From assembly GCF_003859795.1 (NCBI RefSeq), contig NZ_RQYI01000009.1:1-64000 (forward strand): DNA of 64,000 nt, written 5' to 3'. Shown here one piece after another: positions 16,908 to 26,939 of this stretch. The notes below the pieces were generated by a model. It was given only the letters and a program-made list of their open reading frames with translations. It had not been told where the DNA came from and ran no database searches. The stretch's first letter is position 1; every line of letters starts with the position of its first letter. The position numbers and the translations under genes are program-made. The stretch comes from Alloprevotella sp. OH1205_COT-284 (GTDB lineage: Bacteria; Bacteroidota; Bacteroidia; Bacteroidales; Bacteroidaceae).

Positions 16908-17871
16908 CCCTCTCGCCCCTGTTGCCCTCTTTGTTTACAACCGCGCAGACAACACCGAGCAAACCCTGCGCCACCTTGTGGCCAACACGCTGGCCGGCGA
17001 AACGGACGTTTATGTCTTTTCCGACGGCGGAAAGGACGATGCCTCGTGGGCGGCCGTGAACGAAGTGCGCCGGTTGGTGCGCAACTTCAAAAAAGAGGCA
17101 GCCGCCACGGGCGCACTGAAAAGCCTCACGCTCATCGAACGCCCCGAAAACGTGTATCTCGAACGCAACATCATCGACGGCATTGCCCACGTGTTGAAAC
17201 GACACGACACGATCATCGTGCTGGAAGACGACATCTGCACCGCGCCCCACTTCTTGGCTTTCATGAACCAAGCTTTCTCGCTCTATCGCAACGAGCCGCG
17301 CGTGATGCACGTCACGGGCTTCACTCATCTCTCCCTCCTCGAAGAGCACCCCGACATGGTAAGCGCGGAAAACGAAACCTACTTCACGCACCACGCCGGA
17401 GGCTGGGGCTGGGGCACATGGCGCGACCGTTGGCAACACTTCGTGCATTTCGCATCGGAAGCGGAAGCCCTCGAAGGACTGACCGCGGAAGACATCGACC
17501 GACTGCAATACGGCGGAGCTTTTCCCTGCCTGCACTCCCTCGACCGCACCCCCATTCCGTGGGACGTGTGTTGGGAGATCGCCGTCGGCAAAGCCGACGG
17601 CCTCGCACTCGCACCGGCACACACCTTGGTGCGCAACATCGGCCTGAAACAAGGCACCCACTTCGGAAGGGCTTTCGACTGCTTGCAGCGTTTCAGCTAC
17701 GACCGCCGACCACTCTCGCGCCCCGTTGCCATTTCCTATCGGACGCCCGCGCCCAATCCTCAAATTGAGCAACTTTTTGCCGAGGCCATTCGCGACTGGG
17801 GCATCCGCTACACCCGACTCGGAAAGGCAGTGAGGTGGTTATACAAAAGACTGTTGAAGAAAAAGGTGTGA
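16900..17871 (+). CDS. Glycosyltransferase (GT2-like)
   Basis: 323 residues from the ATG at 16900, which overlaps the LicD stop. The N-terminal PVALFVYNRADNTEQTL (7-23) and SDGG (41-44) form a GT-A nucleotide-binding region, with LEDDICTAPHFL (108-119) as the metal-binding site and HHAGGWGWGTW (164-174) near the acceptor site. This pattern belongs to a group of Bacteroidetes sugar transferases resembling GT2. It is the last gene of the surface-glycan cluster. Donor and acceptor are unknown. No intrinsic terminator is obvious before the tRNA promoter. Confidence 0.8.
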   Translation: MINPLAPVALFVYNRADNTEQTLRHLVANTLAGETDVYVFSDGGKDDASWAAVNEVRRLVRNFKKEAAATGALKSLTLIERPENVYLERNIIDGIAHVLKRHDTIIVLEDDICTAPHFLAFMNQAFSLYRNEPRVMHVTGFTHLSLLEEHPDMVSAENETYFTHHAGGWGWGTWRDRWQHFVHFASEAEALEGLTAEDIDRLQYGGAFPCLHSLDRTPIPWDVCWEIAVGKADGLALAPAHTLVRNIGLKQGTHFGRAFDCLQRFSYDRRPLSRPVAISYRTPAPNPQIEQLFAEAIRDWGIRYTRLGKAVRWLYKRLLKKKV

Positions 17872-17934
17872 GAGAAAAACGACGGCATGCTTTTCAAGAA
17901 AAAAAGGATGACCGACAAAAGATTGTATTGTTTT

Positions 17935-17966
17935 TTTGGTCACAACCGAAAAAGTGTGTAATTTTG
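17935..17966 (+). promoter_or_regulatory. Promoter of tRNA-Gln
   Basis: TTTG (17935-17938), 20 bp, then TAATTTTG (17959-17966). Transcription should begin about 30 bp before the tRNA. Confidence 0.7.
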
Positions 17967-18004
17967 CATTGAGAAAGAACGGCAACTCTTTCTTCCACCT
18001 TTTT

Positions 18005-18075
18005 TGGGGTATGGTGTAATGGTAACACTACAGATTCTGGTCCTGTCTTTCCTGGTTCGAGTCCGGGTACCCCAA
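18005..18075 (+). tRNA. tRNA-Gln (CTG anticodon)
   Basis: 71 nt with acceptor arms TGGGGTA/TACCCCA, a D arm containing TGTAATGGTAACAC and a T arm CTGGTTCGAGTCCGG. The anticodon loop reads TTCTGGT, giving anticodon CTG for Gln codon CAG. The base pair closing the anticodon loop is an A-C mismatch. CCA is not encoded. Confidence 0.93.
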
Positions 18076-18108
18076 CAAAACACATAAATCTTTTATTGTC
18101 CGACAACG

Positions 18109-18147
18109 TTTCTCCCCGAAAGCCGCTCAGCAGCTTTCGGGGAGAAA
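18109..18147. terminator. Perfect 15-bp stem-loop between tRNA-Gln and the EEP gene
   Basis: TTTCTCCCCGAAAGC pairs perfectly with GCTTTCGGGGAGAAA around a 9-nt loop. It lies between the convergent tRNA and EEP-family gene, so it may terminate both, although T runs are weak on each side. Confidence 0.5.
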
Positions 18148-18222
18148 TGCGTTTTGTCGCCACCTGCCGAAACACGGCTGCGACAAACGGAAAGATGACA
18201 AACGGGAAGTTCCGCAAAACGG

Positions 18223-19266
18223 TCAATACCACAAATCGAGAAACAGCGGCAGATGATCGCTCACACCGCCATGATAGCGCGTGCCGAGATAAGTGCGCTT
18301 GGGCTTATAGTCATCCAGCTCGGTTCTTTCGAGCAAAAAAGGCAATGCAAGAATGCGGCAATCTTCCGGCGAAGTCGTCAGCGAAGCATCGGGACGGAGC
18401 AAAGAGGGAGAAACAAGGATTTGGTCGATGCGACTCCAACGACGGCGAAAATAATAGGTGCCTTCGACCGAAAGATTGCCCTCGGAGGGATAAGGGCGGG
18501 CATCGGCGGCAAGCGAAACGAAATGAGGCGCGAGCACTTCGCGAACGCAGCGATCGCGAGGTTCGTCGTTGAAATCTCCCATCAGCAGAAATTTCGGGCA
18601 GGCACGGTGTCGCAACAAACTGTCGGCAATCGCCGCCACCACGCCTGCGGCACGAAGACGATAAGGTTCCGTAAAGACGGCACCGCCGCGCCGCGAAGGA
18701 AAATGAACGACAAACACATCCAACGTGTCGCCACGGGGAGTGCGCCCGGTGGCAAGCAGCACGTCGCGCGTGGGGCGTTCTCTCGCCGCGTCGTAAGGAA
18801 CGGCATAAGACGCATGGGAGATGAGGGCAAAAGCCTCCGGCTGATAGAGCAACGCAACATCAATGCCGCGACGATCGCAAGAAGAGGTAACGAGATATTC
18901 ATAGCCCAAACGGGCAAGACGAGTGCGACGACAAAGGTCGTGAACCACACTGTCGTTTTCCACCTCGCAGAGAGCAATAAGCTCCAATGGGCGCACACCG
19001 CCACAGGCCACAATCGTCTTGGCCAAATCGCCCAACTTGCGATAATAACGGCGAGTGTGCCAACCCCGTTCGGCCGTGGGGAGAAACTCGGAGTCGTCGG
19101 CATCGGGAGCGGGAAGCGTGTCATAAAGATTTTCCACATTCCACGACATGACGCGAAAACGCATTTTCTGCTCCGGAAGCCGCTTGCGATAACTCCAACC
19201 GCTTTGTGCCGAAAGAGAACAGAAAGACAACCAACAGTAAAACAAAAGAATGGCGCGGAGATACAT
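18223..19266 (-). CDS. Secreted endonuclease/exonuclease/phosphatase-family protein
   Basis: 347 residues with an N-terminal signal peptide (MYLRAILLFYCWLSFCSLSA, 1-20). EEP-fold motifs follow: RVMSWNVENLYD (38-49), ALCEVEN near residue 100 (metal-binding Glu), MGDFNDEP near residue 230 and the final SDHLPLFLDL with the catalytic Asp-His. Family members cleave phosphodiesters in nucleic acids or phospholipids; the export signal suggests scavenging of extracellular nucleic acid or phosphate. It overlaps no neighbour and lies 2 bp after the rlmH stop, so the two may share a transcript. The substrate is unknown. Confidence 0.8.
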   Translation of the reverse strand: MYLRAILLFYCWLSFCSLSAQSGWSYRKRLPEQKMRFRVMSWNVENLYDTLPAPDADDSEFLPTAERGWHTRRYYRKLGDLAKTIVACGGVRPLELIALCEVENDSVVHDLCRRTRLARLGYEYLVTSSCDRRGIDVALLYQPEAFALISHASYAVPYDAARERPTRDVLLATGRTPRGDTLDVFVVHFPSRRGGAVFTEPYRLRAAGVVAAIADSLLRHRACPKFLLMGDFNDEPRDRCVREVLAPHFVSLAADARPYPSEGNLSVEGTYYFRRRWSRIDQILVSPSLLRPDASLTTSPEDCRILALPFLLERTELDDYKPKRTYLGTRYHGGVSDHLPLFLDLWY

Positions 19267-19268
19267 GC

Positions 19269-19742
19269 TTATTCGTGATGATAAGGCTCGCCTTTGAGAA
19301 TGGTCATGGCACGATACAGCTGCTCGACCATGAAAAGACGCACCATTTGATGAGAAAAAGTCATGCGCGACAAAGAAATTTTCTCTTTGGCCGCAGCATA
19401 AACAGCCGGTGAAAAACCGTAAGCACCGCCTACAACAAAAACCATGCGCCGAGCCACAGAGGCGTGAGCCATATCGAGATAGCGGGCAAACTCCACCGAA
19501 CGAAACTCTTTGCCGCCTTCGTCGAGAAGCACCACTCTATCTCCCTCTTTCAAGGCTTTAAGAATAAATTCTCCTTCACGCTCTTTCTGCTGATCGACAG
19601 AAAGAGATTTTGCATTGCGCAGTTCGGGAATAACCTCCATGTCAAACGGCACATAGTGCTTGATACGCGCGACATAGTCGGCAATAAGAGTTTCGAGATG
19701 CTTGTCCACCGTGCGACCGACAACGAGAAGAAGGATTTTCAT
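19269..19742 (-). CDS. rlmH: 23S rRNA pseudouridine-1915 N3-methyltransferase
   Basis: 157 residues from the ATG at 19742 (MKILLLVVGRTVDKHLE). RlmH is a small SPOUT (knotted) methyltransferase that modifies pseudouridine 1915 in helix 69 of 23S rRNA. The SAM-binding knot is seen as VVGGAYGFSPAV near residue 105 and the C-terminal SLSRMTFSHQMVRLFMVEQLYRA block, with EQLYRA the family hallmark. Length is typical (155-160). It lies downstream of a terminator that ends the zinc-ribbon gene and is followed directly by the EEP gene. Confidence 0.93.
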   Translation of the reverse strand: MKILLLVVGRTVDKHLETLIADYVARIKHYVPFDMEVIPELRNAKSLSVDQQKEREGEFILKALKEGDRVVLLDEGGKEFRSVEFARYLDMAHASVARRMVFVVGGAYGFSPAVYAAAKEKISLSRMTFSHQMVRLFMVEQLYRAMTILKGEPYHHE

Positions 19743-19773
19743 GATGACAAATAGAAATAAGTATGGTTGCAAA

Positions 19774-19822
19774 AGAAAATCCCCTCTTTCCGAAGAAAAG
19801 AGCTTCGAGGGAAAGAGGGGAT
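19774..19822 (-). terminator. Terminator of the nif3-zinc ribbon operon
   Basis: ATCCCCTCTTTCC and its complement GGAAAGAGGGGAT form the outer stem with a smaller CGAAG/CTTCG stem inside. On the minus strand it is followed by TTTTCTTTT. Confidence 0.75.
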
Positions 19823-19844
19823 GCAGTTAAAAGGAATTTGAAAA

Positions 19845-20666
19845 TTATTCCTCAGTCTTCTTACGACGCGTGGAACGACGCTTTGGCTTTTCTTCGGTCG
19901 GTTTTTCAATTTTGATACCGGCCAATTCGGGATCGATCATGATACGACCGCAGTATTCGCATACAATCACTTTTTTGCGCATACGGATGTCGAGTTGCCG
20001 TTGAGGCGGAATTTTGTTGAAGCAACCGCCACAAGCATCACGCTGCACATAGACGATACCGAGACCGTTGCGCGAACTTTTGCGAATGCGCTTGAAGGCC
20101 GTGAGCAAACGAGGTTCGATCGAAGTTTCGATGCTTTTGGCTTTTTCACGAAGTTTTTCTTCCTCCGCCTTGGTTTCCGAAACAATTTCATCAAGCTCAG
20201 ACTTCTTTATATCAAGATCGGCCTTACGCTCCGACAACACATTGCGCCCTTTGTCAAGATCTCCCTGCTTGGCATTGATCAGACGTTCGGCTTCTCCGAT
20301 TTTCTTTTTCAGCAACTCAATTTCAAGACCCTGAAATTCAATTTCCTTGGTGAGATTGTCATACTCACGATTGTTGCGCACATCGTTGAGCTGCTCTTGG
20401 TAACGAGTCATCATCGCCGTGGCCTCGTCAATGGCTTCTCGCTTGCGCGAAATATCGGCACTGATTCGTTCGATTTCTTCTTCGTATTTTCCAAGACGAT
20501 GGGTCAAGCCTTCAATCTCGTCTTCGAGGTCTTGAACTTCAAGAGGAAGCTCTCCGCGGAGCGTTTTGATTTTGTCAATCTCCGAAAGTTTGGTTTGAAG
20601 CTGATAGAGATTCTTCAACTTCTGTTCGACCGACATGTCGGCAGGATTTTCTTTTTTAGTTGCCAT
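19845..20666 (-). CDS. Coiled-coil protein with C4 zinc ribbon
   Basis: 273 residues. Residues 15-190 are a long predicted antiparallel coiled coil rich in Glu, Lys and Leu. The C-terminal part holds a four-Cys zinc ribbon (CGGCFNKIPP and VICEYCGRIM, about 212-243), then a Lys/Arg/Thr-rich tail. This matches the C4-type zinc-ribbon family found next to Nif3 proteins across bacteria. Its exact role is unsettled; roles in nucleic-acid handling have been proposed. The 28-bp gap to nif3 and a terminator after it mark a two-gene operon. Confidence 0.82.
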   Translation of the reverse strand: MATKKENPADMSVEQKLKNLYQLQTKLSEIDKIKTLRGELPLEVQDLEDEIEGLTHRLGKYEEEIERISADISRKREAIDEATAMMTRYQEQLNDVRNNREYDNLTKEIEFQGLEIELLKKKIGEAERLINAKQGDLDKGRNVLSERKADLDIKKSELDEIVSETKAEEEKLREKAKSIETSIEPRLLTAFKRIRKSSRNGLGIVYVQRDACGGCFNKIPPQRQLDIRMRKKVIVCEYCGRIMIDPELAGIKIEKPTEEKPKRRSTRRKKTEE

Positions 20667-20694
20667 ATTTCAAGTTGTGTGATTTAGAAGTGAG

Positions 20695-21474
20695 TCAGAT
20701 GTAGCGTATGGGGTTTGTATTGACCGATGTCATAAGCACGGGAAGCTGTGGAAACTCCCGTGTCAAAATGCGTTGCATAAGATCAATGGTATATCGCTCG
20801 CTTTGATAGTGACCGAGAGCGGCAAGCCATATATCATTTTCACGCCCGAAGAAATGATGATACCCAATCTCTCCGGTAAGAAAAAGATCGGCACCACACT
20901 CCACTGCGCGTTCGATCAAAAAATCTCCAGATCCGCCGCAAATGGCAACACGCTCAATCGTCGTTTGCACGCTTGGGCTGTATTGTATGCAATCCACTCC
21001 GAAAACGGATTTGAGATGTTGCAGCAATTCATGAGGCGTATAAGGTTTCGCCAAACGCCCGATCACCCCGCTCCCTCCGCTCCCGTCAGACAACGGAGCA
21101 AGAAAAGAGAGATCTGTCATGTTGAGCTTTCGTGCCATTTCATGACTCACTCCATCGACAGTGTTGTCCAAATTGGTGTGAGCGGCATAAATGGAAATAT
21201 CATGACGAATGGCCAAACGTACGCAACGCTCCACATAAGTTTCGTCTGCTATACGTTTCAATCCGCGAAACAAAAGCGGATGATGGGCAATGATTAAATT
21301 AAGCCCTTTTTGTATGGCTTCGTTGATCACAGCCTCGGTCACGTCAAGGCACAATAATGCCCCTGAACACTCACTCCCTGTTATTCCGATCTGCAAGCCG
21401 GCATTATCATAGCTTTCTTGCAGGGGCAGCGGAGCAAACTTTTCAAGGGCCTCTACTACTTCTTTGATTTTCAT
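20695..21474 (-). CDS. Nif3-like dinuclear metal centre protein
   Basis: 259 residues from the ATG at 21474 (MKIKEVVEALEKFAPLPLQE). A longer frame reaches 21576 but crosses the -7 box at 21525 and is rejected. Conserved metal ligands appear in IAHHPLLFRGLKRI near residue 65, YAAHTNLDNT near residue 98 and FLTGEIGYHHFF near residue 205. The proteins form hexameric rings with a two-metal site; some relatives have GTP cyclohydrolase-like or phosphatase activity, but a physiological role is not established. It is co-transcribed with the zinc-ribbon gene. Confidence 0.88.
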   Translation of the reverse strand: MKIKEVVEALEKFAPLPLQESYDNAGLQIGITGSECSGALLCLDVTEAVINEAIQKGLNLIIAHHPLLFRGLKRIADETYVERCVRLAIRHDISIYAAHTNLDNTVDGVSHEMARKLNMTDLSFLAPLSDGSGGSGVIGRLAKPYTPHELLQHLKSVFGVDCIQYSPSVQTTIERVAICGGSGDFLIERAVECGADLFLTGEIGYHHFFGRENDIWLAALGHYQSERYTIDLMQRILTREFPQLPVLMTSVNTNPIRYI

Positions 21475-21524
21475 AAGGCGGAGGGCAAACAGTGTTTTGA
21501 CTTCTAAGTTGCCGTATTGCGGTG

Positions 21525-21532
21525 CAAATTTA
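21525..21532 (-). promoter_or_regulatory. -7 box of the nif3 operon
   Basis: TAAATTTG on the minus strand matches TAnnTTTG exactly, with TTG 20 bp upstream. It places transcription about 45 nt before the Nif3 ATG. Confidence 0.55.
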
Positions 21533-21598
21533 CTTTTTTTTGAGAGAACATGCAAGAAAAGAGAGCCAAAAATCATGCCGGGTGCAAATTAGAGCAAC

Positions 21599-21721
21599 TC
21601 ATTGCTCCCAATGCCTGTTGATTAAATCCATATAATAGGTTTTAAGGTCATGTGCCATATCAAATCCAATTCCTATGATAATATTCGGTTCTAATGATAA
21701 AGTCTGCGCTATCGACTCAAA
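21599..21721 (-). pseudogene. Orphan 40-codon 3' coding remnant
   Basis: Directly overlapping the SIR2-like stop codon, another frame reads FESIAQTLSLEPNIIIGIGF and continues for 20 more residues to a stop. It looks like genuine protein but has no start codon of its own. Its first bases repeat a sequence 67 bp upstream in the SIR2-like gene (FESVA). It may be the tail of a lost neighbour or a displaced C-terminus. Not recognised. Confidence 0.35.
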
Positions 21722-22727
21722 TTATAGCATAATTTCCTTGCTCCTCATTCACAAGAAGCGGATTTAGAAGTGTTGCTACCGACTCAAAAGTTTCTTGCTC
21801 GGAAAATTGTATTTTGGGCCGTCCCCACCACCCTTCAATAAATCTCCTATATTGACATTGTATAGTACGGCGAGGTGCCTTTGCCAAGCTACTATTATAA
21901 AAGGAATCCACCTTGCTATAATGGCCATTGGTCAATGAAAAGAAATAGCGCCAAGTTTCTGATATTCCATTTGCATCGAACCCGGGACGTTCAATTATCT
22001 CCACCACGTCCAATCTATGAACTTCGGCATATTTAGAGAATGCTGTTTTTAATATTTCACTTGCCTCTTTATCAGAAGAAGGTGCGCTATACCCAAAAAT
22101 TGTCACCTTGCCTGCTCTTGAAATGTAGTCCTTCGCAACATTCCATTGGTCACGAATAAAAATATCGCTATTGTAATCCTTTTGTTCCACTGGATACAAC
22201 AATGGAACCCTTTCGTATGATGTGCCACATTTCGGACATAGGTTTTGTATTGGGCCAAAAGTCATGCAGTCTTTACATAGTCCTGCCCCTACATTTCCGT
22301 GTAAGAATAAAATTTGCGGTCTATTCCGGGTAATTTTCTCCACTCTGTTATATGCCTGTATAAGCAAACTATCCCAGTTGAAAGAAACAATACAGTCTTT
22401 TTCTGTGAGCGAAAGAATCAGAAGATCATAGATAGTCAAGGTGGTTGGAAGATGAATATTTGAGAAATAGTTGTAAAGAACTTCTTCCATGACAATCCGT
22501 GCATCTTTACACTCATCATAACGCCTAAACAACTCACTGTATATGTCTTCCAGATTCTTGCTTTTCGTTTGCAATGTGATTCCTTTAATGATTTCATCTA
22601 ATCCGACCTGCTCAACGGCTTCGTTCATCGTTGGGCAAGATTTGCCCATGACTGCCCTTGAAGCACCAGCTCCTACTATTACAACATGAGGACGTCGGCA
22701 ATATAATTCTTCTATACTCTTTTCCAT
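21717..22727 (-). CDS. SIR2-like NAD-binding domain protein
   Basis: 336 residues. The Rossmann glycine motif VVIVGAGASRA occupies 15-25, the sirtuin-type FNWDS 116-120, and LHGN 142-145 with H143 in the place of the catalytic histidine. A zinc ribbon is made by C151, C154, C164 and C167. IFGYSAPSSDKEA further on matches the final NAD-contacting region. SIR2-like proteins in bacteria are often NADases in anti-phage systems, which kill by NAD depletion, and sometimes deacylases. The AT-rich setting among gene fragments supports an acquired, defence-type gene, but no partner gene is present. The C-terminus may be altered (see 21599-21721). Confidence 0.72.
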   Translation of the reverse strand: MEKSIEELYCRRPHVVIVGAGASRAVMGKSCPTMNEAVEQVGLDEIIKGITLQTKSKNLEDIYSELFRRYDECKDARIVMEEVLYNYFSNIHLPTTLTIYDLLILSLTEKDCIVSFNWDSLLIQAYNRVEKITRNRPQILFLHGNVGAGLCKDCMTFGPIQNLCPKCGTSYERVPLLYPVEQKDYNSDIFIRDQWNVAKDYISRAGKVTIFGYSAPSSDKEASEILKTAFSKYAEVHRLDVVEIIERPGFDANGISETWRYFFSLTNGHYSKVDSFYNSSLAKAPRRTIQCQYRRFIEGWWGRPKIQFSEQETFESVATLLNPLLVNEEQGNYAII

Positions 22728-23049
22728 ATACTGGCTAATTAAACGTATCTCCCCTATGAGCAGTGTTGCGTCATACCTTGCTTACAACCTCATATTTCGT
22801 TCTTATTGTTTCAAGTGTTGTAAATTCTATTGTTTGCAGCATATCAGCAAAGTGCATACAATTTAGCAAACGTAAAGCCCCTCTTTGGATATATTCTTAT
22901 TTCTGATTTGTCCGGCAAACTCATATCCTCAATAGATAAGCATGTATCTGTTGCCGACATTTTATACTCCCCGGCTCAGCTATCCACAAGATAGGACTAT
23001 CAAAAGAGTATAAGCCTTCTCCTTACTTCGCTCATCTATATTGCTTATC
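22728..23049. other. AT-rich gap around a possible small gene
   Basis: About 320 bp between the SIR2-like gene and the Fic-type fragment. Apart from the 56-codon frame at 22790-22960 nothing is recognised. Confidence 0.3.
22790..22960 (-). CDS. Possible 56-residue protein
   Basis: An ATG-initiated frame beginning MSATDTCLSIEDMSLPDKSE and including IRIYPKRGFTFAKCMHFADM. It has a balanced amino-acid mix unlike noise translations nearby, and lies 62 bp upstream of the SIR2-like gene on the same strand. It could be a small antitoxin-like or accessory protein, or a fragment. I recognise no domain. Confidence 0.35.
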
Positions 23050-23460
23050 TCACTCATGTTTCGTAGCTTTGTCATTATTGTTTACAATCTCCCAATAGCC
23101 ATTACGACGACCATTTTTACGCTCTAAAATACCTTGCTTCGACAATTTTACGGTCATAGTCTTTACCGTGCGCTCCGACTTTCCTATATGCACAGCTATT
23201 TCCTTTTGCGTTGCGTTAGGCTTTTCCTTAATGAAGTTGAGCAACGCTAATTCTTCTAAGATGCAATTCAAAGTGCAAATATTGCACTTTGGAGCGTTCT
23301 TCGTTGCACTTTGACTTTCTGCCGATACATGCAGATACCTATTCTTTAACTCATTCTGCTCACCTAATATCAGATTGCGGAAGAAAGCGTCAAGATATTG
23401 CGTTGTGGCAAAGATAGATACCTTGGGGAATATTATTATAGTTGGCACGAACAAGCGCAT
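23050..23460 (-). pseudogene. C-terminal fragment of a Fic-family protein
   Basis: A 136-codon frame whose middle, YLDAFFRNLILGEQNELKNR (about 23-42), resembles the segment after the catalytic core of Bacteroidetes Fic (AMPylase) proteins. A winged helix follows (ATQKEIAVHIGKSERTVKTM, then LERKNGRRNGYWEIV), as in those proteins. The Fic motif HPFxxGNGR and the whole N-terminal domain are missing. The first 18 residues are unrelated and overlap a coding-like frame on the other strand. Most likely the decayed 3' end of a Fic gene cut by recombination near 23400. Family match is from memory of the pattern. Confidence 0.5.
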
Positions 23461-23586
23461 TACGGAAATACCTTATTTGTCATCTGTCGTATAAATCCTT
23501 TGGATGAACCGGTAATATCTCAGTTGGCTGAAATAACAGTTCAAGGTTCGGTTGTCGGCGATTACAAACGCACGGATTCACAATAG
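23398..23586 (+). pseudogene. Coding-like remnant, unrecognised
   Basis: A plus-strand frame ending NPLDEPVISQLAEITVQGSV and a dozen more residues reads like the tail of a real protein. It has no sensible start and collides head-on with the Fic fragment. It may be the other side of a recombination junction. Family unknown. Confidence 0.3.
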
Positions 23587-23861
23587 TGAAACTCTTACCA
23601 AGTTCTCTGCAAGCCATATTTCCTTAATCCCTTTCTTGATAAGCCCCCCCTTTTATTCTGTTGGTTGGACTTTTCATAAATATTTATGATAGTTTGCAAA
23701 TATAGCAAATTTTCTTGTATAAGGAGATCAAAAAGAGGAGAAAGTATCCCCTTAAAGATACAAAGAAATTGCGACATGACAAAGAAAAAGACCGCATCAA
23801 AACCAATGGGTTTTGACACGGCCTCATTTACTATTTGTTTCATGCTCGTTTGTGAGCGGAA
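23461..23861. other. Gap between gene fragments and dnaK
   Basis: About 400 bp. It contains the end of the plus-strand remnant, an AT-rich stretch and the dnaK terminator. No intact gene is seen. Confidence 0.35.
23781..23823 (-). terminator. dnaK terminator
   Basis: On the minus strand GGCCGTGTCAAAACC pairs with GGTTTTGATGCGGTC across CATT, with two mismatched positions, followed by TTTTTCTTT. It lies 39 bp beyond the dnaK stop. Confidence 0.8.
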
Positions 23862-25781
<1,920 letters not shown>

Positions 25782-26939
25782 AGTTGTATGTTTTTTTTAT
25801 TTTGTTTTCGATTTGATTTTCTTTGTCGAACGGCGCAGTCCGTTTGCCGGACATGGCGCCTTACGCCCTCTATTGTGCAAGCCTTGTGCCAAAAGAATGA
25901 GTATTCGGCGAGAACTGACAAGACTGCCGTTTTGACAGCCGACAGACTGACAACTGTTCTTTCATACGTTTGGCAAGCATCAATACGAAAAGAAGTTTTG
26001 AATAGCGAACGAGGCGATTGATCTATGAAAATCGTTTTCACAATGCCCGAACCCAATCGGGAAGAAAGGAAAAGCACAACTACCTTTGAGTTGAAAAATT
26101 CTACCTCTGAGATAGGATATTTTACCTAAGAGATTATGAAATCTGACTCCTGTCGGATCGAGCAACCGTCTTTCTCTCGCGCGCACGCGCGTTACCATAG
26201 TGATTATGTTTTGCTTCCGCTGCCTTCGCAAAACAAGATAAGAATTTGAAAATCAGATTATTTAATGCGAAGGCAAGTGAAGGCAAAATAAAAAACTCAT
26301 TTTCAGACGACTGAAAATCAATCTGTTGATGCGTTTTTTTTGCTTTCACTACTCCCGAAAGGGGGCGGTTTTCGAGCGGAAAAGGCGGAAGGAGGTGAAG
26401 GCAACCCCTACTTTTGCCTTCACCGTAAGAGCTATGATTTTCAGACGGTTGAATTTTTCAAAAAGTGTTTGCCTTCACTTGCCTTCGCATTAAACAAATT
26501 GATAATCAAAGGGAAAGGCCTTTTTGCGAAGGCAAAACGGCAAAAACAAAAAAACGGGTGGAAAAACGACTAAAAAAGGCGGTTTCATCGGAGAAGGAAG
26601 GACGCCCGAAGCGGAAGCCGAGGCTAGTTGTCAAAGGAGCATTGCGCCTTCAAAGAGTTGCCGTTTTTTTTTTTGGGGGGGGGACGAACGAGTTTTTTTT
26701 TGAGAGGACGGAAACATTTCCGGCCATTGGTGTCCGATTAAAACGATGGTGTCCGAATGCTCTTCTTTCGGACATGACCTTTAAGCCGCGGGCAAAGACA
26801 CGTCAGCAGTCCGTTTGAAAGGAACGGTGGCACAGGCCAAAGCGAACAGGAACAACGGACATCCGCCCGATGCCTTGAAAGTGATGAGCTTCGCGGCGTC
26901 GGGCGGATAAAGGGGGCAGCGATAGGAGATGTCGTGATG
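25782..26939. other. Intergenic region holding repeat copy A
   Basis: About 1.15 kb without a gene. It contains a GC-rich hairpin near dnaK (GGCGC...GCGCC, 25832-25860), the large repeat copy A (26080-26623), a long T/G homopolymer tract (about 26664-26684) and GTGTCCGA motifs (26729, 26748 and, inverted, 26767). Confidence 0.5.
26080..26623 (+). repeat. Large structured intergenic repeat, copy A
   Basis: Boxes at 26080, 26101 and 26122 (period 21 bp) are followed by the GC box (26175-26191) and the left unit: TGCCTTCGCA (26221), 35 nt, TGCGAAGGCA (26266), then AGTGAAGGCAAAA. Next is a central hairpin (26394-26424). The right unit is TTTGCCTTCACTTGCC... (26468-26489), 35 nt, TGCGAAGGC (26525). 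A conserved GGCGGTTTCATCG (26578-26590) and a GCGGAAGCCGA tail close it. Left and right units are inverted copies of each other. Confidence 0.85.

Noticed and set aside
25832-25860. CIRCE/HrcA operator upstream of dnaK
   Set aside because: The hairpin GGCGC...GCGCC does not match the TTAGCACTC-N9-GAGTGCTAA consensus; no heat-shock operator is claimed.
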